Notes under the pieces: model-generated
The model's input: only the letters and a program-made list of their open reading frames with translations
What the model was told of the DNA's origin: nothing
Database searches by the model: none
Source: Porticoccaceae bacterium UBA1989
GTDB taxonomy: Bacteria > Pseudomonadota > Gammaproteobacteria > Pseudomonadales > Porticoccaceae
Direction of reading: 5' to 3'
Length of the DNA: 12,376 bases
Assembly: GCA_002335945.1 (NCBI GenBank)
Contig: DDDD01000044.1
Span: 1 to 12,376 of the forward strand
In this document: positions 8,101-12,376 of the stretch, piece after piece
Layout: the number at the start of each line of letters is the position of its first letter
How positions within the stretch are numbered: position 1 is the first letter of the stretch
Position numbers and translations under genes: made by a program

Positions 8101-8871
8101 GACATTGGACCCCCAGAGAATAAGATAGCTGGAGTTATACCAGTCGGCAGACTCGGGCACGTCGGTCTGCTCACCCCAGGTCATTGGTGAGGCGGGCGGC
8201 AAGTCACAGTACCAGTCATAAAAACTCATACAGACGCCACCGATTAACGAAAGGTAGCGTGAACCAGCCGCGTAGGAAGCCATGGACATTGCGGGAATAG
8301 GTGAGAAGCCAATAACCCGATCCGGACCATGGGTCTTTGCGGTGTACACATTAGCCGAGGCAATAATTTCGTTCACCTCATCCCATGAGGAACGCACAAA
8401 ACCGCCCATGCCTCGCTGAGACTTATAGCTGGCCGTATGTTTTGGATCTTCGACAATAGCGCCCCAGGCTTCCACTGGGTTATCATATTGTTTGCGCATA
8501 TCACGCCATAGTTTTAACAGTGGCTTGCGTACCTTGGGATACTTAAGCCGATTGGCACTGTAGAGGTACCATGAGTAGCTGGCGCCCCTAGGGCAACCTC
8601 GCGGCTCATGATTAGGGAGATCCGGTCTAGTGCGCGGGTAGTCGGTCTGCTGTGTTTCCCAGGTCACCAAACCATTCTTGACATAGATTTTCCAGCTGCA
8701 AGAGCCGGTGCAGTTCACGCCATGTGTTGAACGGACGATCTTGTCATGCTGCCAGCGCTGACGGTAACCATCTTCCCAGCTACGGGATTCTTTATTAACT
8801 TGGCCATGGCCATTGGCGAATTCACTTTGTTTCTTTTTGAAAAATTGTAGCCGGTCTAAAAAATGGCTCAT
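5113..8871 (-). CDS. narG: Respiratory nitrate reductase alpha subunit (catalytic, Mo-bis-MGD)
   Basis: NarG reduces nitrate to nitrite at a molybdenum bis-MGD centre in the cytoplasm, using quinol electrons delivered by NarHI. The protein has 1252 residues (E. coli 1247) and matches the family along its whole length. Ligands of the FS0 [4Fe-4S] cluster are His50, Cys54, Cys58 (STHGVNCTGSC) and Cys93 (EPRGC); the histidine is characteristic of Nar enzymes. Asp223, in FYDWYCDLPPASP, is the expected molybdenum ligand. Cofactor-binding blocks include ILWGSNVPQTRTPDAHF, CVGQSGGGWAHYVGQEKL, IWRSNLLGSSGKGHE and, near the C-terminus, HQKWGIHSTYSDN. The N-terminus (MSHFLDRLQFF) resembles the vestigial twin-arginine-like leader of NarG proteins and is not exported. 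AAGGGA lies upstream of the ATG. It is separated from narK2 by 167 nt containing an inverted-repeat element, the only large gap in the operon. It appears intact. Confidence 0.98.
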   Translation of the reverse strand: MSHFLDRLQFFKKKQSEFANGHGQVNKESRSWEDGYRQRWQHDKIVRSTHGVNCTGSCSWKIYVKNGLVTWETQQTDYPRTRPDLPNHEPRGCPRGASYSWYLYSANRLKYPKVRKPLLKLWRDMRKQYDNPVEAWGAIVEDPKHTASYKSQRGMGGFVRSSWDEVNEIIASANVYTAKTHGPDRVIGFSPIPAMSMASYAAGSRYLSLIGGVCMSFYDWYCDLPPASPMTWGEQTDVPESADWYNSSYLILWGSNVPQTRTPDAHFFTEVRYKGAKGVVITPDYSEAAKLADLWLNPKQGTDAALGMAFGHVILKEFHLDNPSEYFTDYVRRYSDMPMLVMLEPHEAGSLKPTRFLRASDLVDNLGQDNNPDWKTISYDENSGELVSPQGSIGYRWGELGKWNIEAKEGGSSEDVKLQLSLIGADAQAVAFPYFAAEQHDHWEHQAGEATQLRQVPYRRVTLADGTEAQVATVFDLMMANYSIDRGLGGDNVASSYDDETAAYTPAWQEKITGVSREKVIQVAREFADNADKTKGKSMVIVGAAMNHWYHMDMNYRGLINMLVMCGCVGQSGGGWAHYVGQEKLRPQTGWLPLAFGLDWSRPPRQMNSTSFFYSHSSQWRHEKVNIHEVLSPLANKDELPEAMLDYNIRAERMGWLPSAPQLNQNPLQICRDAEAAGMDPKDYLVQQLKSGEIKFACEQPDNPANFPRNMFIWRSNLLGSSGKGHEYMLKYLLGTKNGVMNEDNGHNGGIIPKEAEWVEDAPQGKLDLVTTLDFRMSSTALYSDIVLPTACWYEKDDLNTSDMHPFIHPLSAATDPAWEARSDWDIYKGIAKEFSRVSEGNLGVEKDLVTVPLLHDSPGELAQAFDVKDWKKGECELIPGETAPNMIVVERDFPNTYKKFTSLGPLLKKLGNGGKGISWNTDDEVDFLGELNHRVTEEGISKGRPRIESAIDACEVILSLAPETNGAVAVKAWDALGQHTGRDHRHLAIPKQDEKIRFRDVQAQPRKIISSPTWSGLEDEHVSYNAGYTNVHEFIPWRTLTGRQQLYQDHQWMQAFGEQLVSYRPPIHTKTTDLVKGSKPNGHPEIVLNWITPHQKWGIHSTYSDNLLMLTLSRGGPIIWLSETDAQSVGIADNDWVEVFNVNGAIACRAVVSQRVKDGMVMMYHAQERIINIPGSEMTGTRGGHHNSVTRTVLKPTHMIGGYAQQSYGFNYYGTVGCNRDEMVVVRKMDKVDWLDGSNTDDLPQPLPQNP

Positions 8872-8910
8872 ACTATCAATCCCTTGTTGTTGCCTTCGAC
8901 GTGGTAATCC

Positions 8911-9022
8911 GTCTCTGATTGTCGAGAGGGTTTACAAGACACGCCGTAAACCCATCCCTGGGGGCTTCACGCCAGCATCCATGCTGTCGAGAGTCTTGCA
9001 AACCCTCTCGACAATCAGAGAC
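8911..9022. repeat. 112-bp inverted-repeat element between narK2 and narG
   Basis: The arms at 8911-8940 and 8993-9022 are reverse complements at 29 of 30 positions and enclose a 52-nt centre. The single difference (8934 against 8999) is A-C on the plus strand but U-G, a permitted wobble, in the minus-strand nar transcript. The centre includes TAAACCCATCCCTGGGGGCT and a small perfect hairpin CAGCAT-CC-ATGCTG (8973-8986). From memory, TAAACCCATCCCTGGGGGCT-like cores recur between genes in many marine gammaproteobacterial genomes, so this is probably a member of a dispersed REP/MITE-like family. No target-site duplication is obvious at the ends. It contains no gene. In the mRNA it would form a long hairpin between the transporter genes and narGHJI. 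Confidence 0.85.
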
Positions 9023-9038
9023 TAGCCCGTGCCAAATT

Positions 9039-10655
9039 TTATGGGTTGTGGAATTCTGCTTTGGGTCGCAGGTAGAACCACCAGTTAATAACAATACACA
9101 GCCCATAAAATGCGGCGAATCCGTAGAGCGCCACTTCTGGGGTGGTCGCCTTAATCTGCTCACCAAATACCTTGGGAATATAAAAGGCACCATAGGCAGC
9201 GATCGCCGAAGTCCAACCCAATACTGGGCCTGACTGTTCTTTGCTAAACACATTGGGGATGGTGCGAAAGGTAGATCCATTACCAATGCCTGTAGCGCCA
9301 AAAAGCACTAAAAAGAGTAGGAAGAAGGGCAGGAAGAACTCTTCAGGTGTGGCCGATGCGTAGGCAGCTTTCATGTAATGGGCTACGCCCAGTGCGCTCA
9401 ACACCATCACTACTGAACATATCTGTGTGACTAGGGCGCCACCAATCTTGTCTGCAATCCAGCCACCAACGGGTCTAATCAACGCACCAATAAAGGGGCC
9501 CATCCAGGCATACATTAGTGCGCTGGGACCATTGGCATTGACCGTGTCATGGGTGACTACACCCGCGACTGCTAAGTGTTGGTAGCCAAAGATAACTTTG
9601 ATCGCCAGAGGGAAGGCCGCGGCATAACCTATAAAAGAACCAAAGGTCATGGTGTAGATAACACTCATAGCCCAGGTGTGTTTGTTGCCGAAGATTTGAT
9701 ACTGATGGCTGAGGTTAGCTTTGGCCGCACTGGGCAGAACAAAGCGCATTAGAAAAACAGTGAGAGCAATAACAATGACCAGCACAATTTCTTTGGGGAC
9801 GCCAAAGCCAGAGCCATTGGCACTTGCTGGCAAGAGCAACCAGAGACCAAAAATAGCTGTCGCAAAGCCTACTAGGAGCATGCCGGTGATAATCGAGAAG
9901 GAACCTACTGGGCTACCAATGTTGGGCGATACTTCTTCGGTGCGAATATTGTTCATGCGCCACCAGCCTAAAATTAGCAGTGGCACTAAAAATACCAGCC
10001 ATATCAAGCCAGCGTTTTGAATGTAGGTTTCTGAGCCTGCGGGAATTTTTCCAATCAAGGTCCCGGAGGTGCTCTGTAATATCATAGAGTCTCCACCCAT
10101 GGCACCAAACAGACCAAAGGTCATGGCCAGAGGTACCAGAATTTGCATGGTGGTAACGCCAAAGTTACCTAAGCCAGCATTTAAGCCCAAGGCTAAACCC
10201 TGTACTTTTTTTGGGTAGAAGAAGCTGATATTAGACATGGAAGATGCAAAGTTACCGCCGCCTAAACCTGAGAGTAATGCGAGTAGCTGGAATACCCACA
10301 GCGGGGTCTGTTGATTTTGTAGTGCAATACCAGCGCCCAGTGCGGGAATCATTAATAGGGCAGTCGTAAACACCACCGTATTGCGACCACCGCAGAGACG
10401 AATAAAAAAGCTGCTGGGAATGCGCAATGTGGCACCGGTTAAACCAGCAATAGCCATTAGGGTAAATAACTCTGACTTGGCAAAGGGAAAACCCAGGTTA
10501 AGCATCTGTACGGTAATAACACCCCAGTACAACCAAACGGCAAATCCAACCAGTAAGCTGGGGATAGAAATCCACAGATTCCTGGAGGCTATCTGCTTTC
10601 CAGATTTCTCCCAAAACTCTTCGTTTTCAACATTCCATTCTTTTAGGTCTGACAT
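9039..10655 (-). CDS. narK2: NarK2-type nitrate/nitrite transporter (MFS)
   Basis: This inner-membrane major-facilitator protein of about 12 helices belongs to the nitrate/nitrite porter family and most resembles NarK2/NarK types, which exchange nitrate for nitrite. I choose ATG 10655 (538 residues, MSDLKEWN...) because a Met-Ser-Asp-Leu-Lys start is typical and a weak GGGA site lies upstream. The alternative TTG at 10676 overlaps the narK1 stop (ATTGA) and has no ribosome binding site. Nitrate-signature motifs are visible: GLNAGLGNFGVTTMQ in helix 5 and GATGIGNGSTFRTIPNVF in helix 11. The substrate-binding arginines expected from E. coli NarK (Arg89, Arg305) correspond to Arg78 (GATLRIPSSFF) and the Arg of IGALIRPVGGWIADKIGG. 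It is the second gene of the operon. Transport direction cannot be read from sequence. The K1/K2 naming follows the narK1K2GHJI arrangement known from Pseudomonas. Confidence 0.92.
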   Translation of the reverse strand: MSDLKEWNVENEEFWEKSGKQIASRNLWISIPSLLVGFAVWLYWGVITVQMLNLGFPFAKSELFTLMAIAGLTGATLRIPSSFFIRLCGGRNTVVFTTALLMIPALGAGIALQNQQTPLWVFQLLALLSGLGGGNFASSMSNISFFYPKKVQGLALGLNAGLGNFGVTTMQILVPLAMTFGLFGAMGGDSMILQSTSGTLIGKIPAGSETYIQNAGLIWLVFLVPLLILGWWRMNNIRTEEVSPNIGSPVGSFSIITGMLLVGFATAIFGLWLLLPASANGSGFGVPKEIVLVIVIALTVFLMRFVLPSAAKANLSHQYQIFGNKHTWAMSVIYTMTFGSFIGYAAAFPLAIKVIFGYQHLAVAGVVTHDTVNANGPSALMYAWMGPFIGALIRPVGGWIADKIGGALVTQICSVVMVLSALGVAHYMKAAYASATPEEFFLPFFLLFLVLFGATGIGNGSTFRTIPNVFSKEQSGPVLGWTSAIAAYGAFYIPKVFGEQIKATTPEVALYGFAAFYGLCIVINWWFYLRPKAEFHNP

Positions 10656-10672
10656 AGAGGATTTCCCGTTAC

Positions 10673-11971
10673 TCAATTAGTGATTGCGGCCTGTTCGTTA
10701 GAAATATTTTTCGTCGATTGTTTTTGCTCTTCATGTTTGATGGCGTAGTACATCAGAATCATGCAGGCGGCCAGCACCGCATAGAGCAACATAAAACAGG
10801 AACTGCGCACGCCGGTGAAGTCAGAGACAACGCCAAACATAATGGGCAGAGTGAATCCGCCCAAGCCGCCGAGCACACCGACCATGCCACCCACTGAACC
10901 CATCTGAGTGGGGTAGTAGTCATTGATTATTTTGTAGACACTGGCTTTGCCGAACCCCATGGCCATACCGACAATAAATACCAGTATGGTGAAGGGCCAC
11001 ATTCCCAGTTCAATACCCACGGCGATATCTTCTTCGATACCATGAATAATCATGGTGGTGGGTGGGTAAGAGAGAAAGAATAGACAGACCAGACAGATCC
11101 AAAACACCCACCAGTTAATGGTGCGAGCGCCGTATTTGTCGGAGAACCAGCCACCCAGCGCACGAATTAATCCGGAAGGTAAGGTGAACAGCAGCGTTAA
11201 GAATGAAGCGGTTTTTAAATCCACGTCGAACTGACCGATATAATATTTTGGCAGCCATAGGGCCAAGGCGACAAAGCCACCAAAGACAAAGTAATAGTAG
11301 AGGCCAAAGCGCCACACACGGATTTCTGAAAGAGGCGCTAATTGCGTCTTCAAACAGAGTCTTTTACGGGCCACAGACTTATCGCTATGGGCTGGATCTT
11401 CAAAGGTAAAAATCCAAAAAAGGATAATAATTACGAGCATAGAGACAGCGTAAATTGTAGGTACTGATTCCCAACCATAGGCAACAATCAATAATGGGGC
11501 GGCAAGGTTAGTGATAGCAGCACCCGCATTGCCAGCACCAAATATGCCCATGGCAGTGCCCTGGCGATCTTTGTCAAACCAGGCACTTGTATAGGCGATA
11601 CCCACAGCAAATGAACCACCGGCAAGACCCACAAAAAGGCCAATAACTAAGTAGTGCCAGTAGGCTGTGGCGAGATTAATGCTATAAATGGCAGGCACTA
11701 TGCAGAGCATTAAAATAGTAAATACTCTACGTCCACCGAATATATCGGTGAGTATTCCTAGAGGTAGTCTTGATAATGAGCCGGTTAGAATGGGTGTTGC
11801 AATCAGTACACCAAATTGGGTGTCGGTTAATCCGAGATCCTGTTTTATCTGGATACCCAAGATCGAAAACAATGTCCAGACTGCAAAGTTACCAGCGAAT
11901 GCAACAGTGTTTGCGGAAAGTACTGACCATTGTTTTTGGCTGTGCGTGCTGAAAAGGCGAGTAGAAAACAT
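10673..11971 (-). CDS. narK1: NarK1-type nitrate transporter (MFS), first gene of the nar operon
   Basis: This 432-residue inner-membrane major-facilitator protein has about 12 helices and belongs to the nitrate/nitrite porter family. It is shorter than NarK2, and its motifs fit the NarK1 group, usually regarded as nitrate/proton symporters: MGIFGAGNAGAAITN in helix 5 and GMAMGFGKASVYKIINDYYP followed by a glycine-rich GSVGGMVGVLGGLGGF in helix 11. Candidate substrate arginines are Arg68 (GSLSRLPLGILTD) and the Arg of PSGLIRALGGWFSDKYG. The start ATG 11971 has GGGAG 9 nt upstream. The stop TGA lies 18 nt before the preferred narK2 ATG and overlaps that gene's possible TTG start. An FNR-type box 58-71 nt upstream of the start codon is the likely control point of the whole operon. 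Assignment to the family is firm; symport is family-based inference. Confidence 0.92.
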   Translation of the reverse strand: MFSTRLFSTHSQKQWSVLSANTVAFAGNFAVWTLFSILGIQIKQDLGLTDTQFGVLIATPILTGSLSRLPLGILTDIFGGRRVFTILMLCIVPAIYSINLATAYWHYLVIGLFVGLAGGSFAVGIAYTSAWFDKDRQGTAMGIFGAGNAGAAITNLAAPLLIVAYGWESVPTIYAVSMLVIIILFWIFTFEDPAHSDKSVARKRLCLKTQLAPLSEIRVWRFGLYYYFVFGGFVALALWLPKYYIGQFDVDLKTASFLTLLFTLPSGLIRALGGWFSDKYGARTINWWVFWICLVCLFFLSYPPTTMIIHGIEEDIAVGIELGMWPFTILVFIVGMAMGFGKASVYKIINDYYPTQMGSVGGMVGVLGGLGGFTLPIMFGVVSDFTGVRSSCFMLLYAVLAACMILMYYAIKHEEQKQSTKNISNEQAAITN

Positions 11972-12000
11972 GAATGGCTCCCAAACCAGATAACCCGCTC

Positions 12001-12006
12001 AAGATA
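12001..12006 (-). promoter_or_regulatory. Probable -10 element of the nar operon promoter
   Basis: On the minus strand this reads TATCTT, 4 of 6 against TATAAT. It falls exactly where a -10 is expected if the FNR box is centred at -41.5, giving a start site near 11994 and a 5' leader of about 23 nt before narK1. A better hexamer match, TATATT at 12010-12015, does not fit that spacing. Confidence 0.45.
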
Positions 12007-12028
12007 ACGAATATAGAATCCTGTCGCG

Positions 12029-12042
12029 TTGACTCATATCAA
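12029..12042 (-). promoter_or_regulatory. FNR/Anr box of the nar operon promoter
   Basis: The minus strand reads TTGATATGAGTCAA, 9 of 10 defined positions of TTGAT-N4-ATCAA. Its centre is 12035.5, about 64 nt upstream of the narK1 start, and its spacing to a -10-like hexamer fits class II activation. A box of this kind ahead of a nar operon is expected for FNR/Anr control. The divergent amidohydrolase start is about 150 nt away on the other side and is unlikely to use it. I see no convincing NarL heptamer cluster nearby. Confidence 0.8.
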
Positions 12043-12192
12043 CTGCCCCTGCTGTTTTGCTCCGGAGGCAGAGATAAAAGCTCAGCCGAGCACAGAGGAC
12101 TTAATCCGCCTGTCCAATCTCCTAATTAATCCATGTCGGGCGCGAGCTATCTGATTGCTGTATATTTGAGAAAAAATAATGAGGTGGGAGTT

Positions 12193-12376
12193 ATGTTGCC
12201 AACAATATTACGTACTTTATTGCTGCTGATATCTACGCAGCTATTTGCTGCAGACTACGATGTGGTCATTGCTAATGGTCGTGTAATAGACCCAGAGACC
12301 AATCTGGATGCCATCAGACATATAGGTATTCGTCGTGGTGCTATCAGTACTATTTCTGAGCAACCCCTTGTTGGCA
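12193..12376 (+). CDS. 5' end of a secreted amidohydrolase (D-aminoacylase/dihydroorotase-like), cut by window
   Basis: The frame is open from ATG 12193 to the window edge (61 codons). GAGGT at 12181-12185 lies 7 nt before the ATG. The first 19-20 residues form a short signal peptide (MLPTILRTLLLLISTQLFA, then ADYD), so the mature protein should be periplasmic. The following ADYDVVIANGRVIDPET is the typical opening of amidohydrolase-superfamily enzymes such as N-acyl-D-amino-acid deacylases and dihydroorotase relatives: a small beta-sandwich strand followed by the NGRVIDPET block, then an IGIRRGAIS strand. The metal-binding HxH and the rest of the catalytic domain lie beyond the window, so substrate and subfamily cannot be set. 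It is divergent from the nar operon and has no evident functional tie to it. Confidence 0.85.
   Translation, partial: MLPTILRTLLLLISTQLFAADYDVVIANGRVIDPETNLDAIRHIGIRRGAISTISEQPLVG

Noticed and set aside
4037..8190. Many open frames opposite or out of frame with narG and narH
   Set aside because: These are shadows of very strongly conserved genes and have no independent support.
8911..9022. The inverted repeat as an insertion sequence or CRISPR unit
   Set aside because: There is no transposase frame, no clear target-site duplication, and only one copy in the window. The structure fits a short non-coding repeat.
8911..9022. The inverted repeat as a classical rho-independent terminator for narK2
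   Set aside because: Following the hairpin on the minus strand is GGATTACCACG, not a T run, so simple intrinsic termination is not supported.
8876..9301. Open frames on both strands across the narK2-narG gap (for example 8919-9233 plus, 8876-9301 minus)
   Set aside because: They run through the inverted repeat and into the real narK2 reading frame. They lack ribosome binding sites and recognisable protein character, so they are chance frames.
12040..12062. Possible sigma-54 promoter (CTGCCCC...TTTTGCT)
   Set aside because: The invariant GG of the -24 element is missing, so the resemblance is superficial.
12043..12192. A riboswitch or other structured leader before the amidohydrolase gene
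   Set aside because: Only a small palindrome (GCTC-AGCC-GAGC, 12080-12091) is visible. No known riboswitch core could be recognised.

Overview
The window holds a complete respiratory (membrane-bound, Nar-type) nitrate reductase locus on the minus strand, in the order narK1-narK2-narG-narH-narJ-narI (11971 down to 2096). On the plus strand lie a probable outer-membrane porin (730-1971), the 3' end of an unidentified gene (2-625), and the 5' end of a secreted amidohydrolase-like gene (12193 to the window edge). The proteins most resemble gammaproteobacterial ones: NarG, NarH, NarJ and NarI can be followed almost line by line against the Escherichia coli proteins from memory. Moderate base composition, a porin of the alginate-export type and an intergenic repeat of a kind seen in marine Gammaproteobacteria suggest a marine gammaproteobacterium, perhaps a Cellvibrionales/Porticoccaceae-like lineage. 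The family-level placement is inference.

Layout: (1) 1-625, C-terminal part of an unrecognised protein. (2) 626-729, a promoter region with a perfect FNR/Anr box (TTGATAGATATCAA, 641-654), then the porin gene, closed by a strong rho-independent terminator at 2025-2069 in the gap between the convergent porin and narI genes. (3) 2096-11971, the nar operon. Genes are tightly packed (4-nt overlap to 12-nt gaps), except for a 167-nt gap between narK2 and narG that holds a 112-bp inverted-repeat element with 30-bp arms. (4) 11972-12192, a divergent intergenic region with a second FNR-type box (12029-12042) placed for narK1. (5) The start of a periplasmic amidohydrolase.

How the genes work together: when oxygen is scarce an FNR/Anr-type regulator would switch on both promoters. 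The porin could let nitrate and nitrite cross the outer membrane. NarK1 (probable nitrate/proton symporter type) and NarK2 (probable nitrate/nitrite antiporter type) would carry them across the inner membrane. NarI takes electrons from quinol through two b hemes, NarH passes them along four iron-sulfur clusters, and NarG reduces nitrate at its Mo-bis-MGD centre on the cytoplasmic side; NarJ is the assembly chaperone. No narXL-type regulator, nitrite reductase or molybdenum-cofactor gene lies in the window.

I see no wholly new system. The most interesting items are the inverted-repeat element inside the operon, which can form either one long hairpin or several mutually exclusive local hairpins, and the matching FNR promoters that tie the porin to nitrate respiration. 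A serine-rich tail on NarJ, built partly by a 24-bp tandem duplication, is a smaller curiosity.
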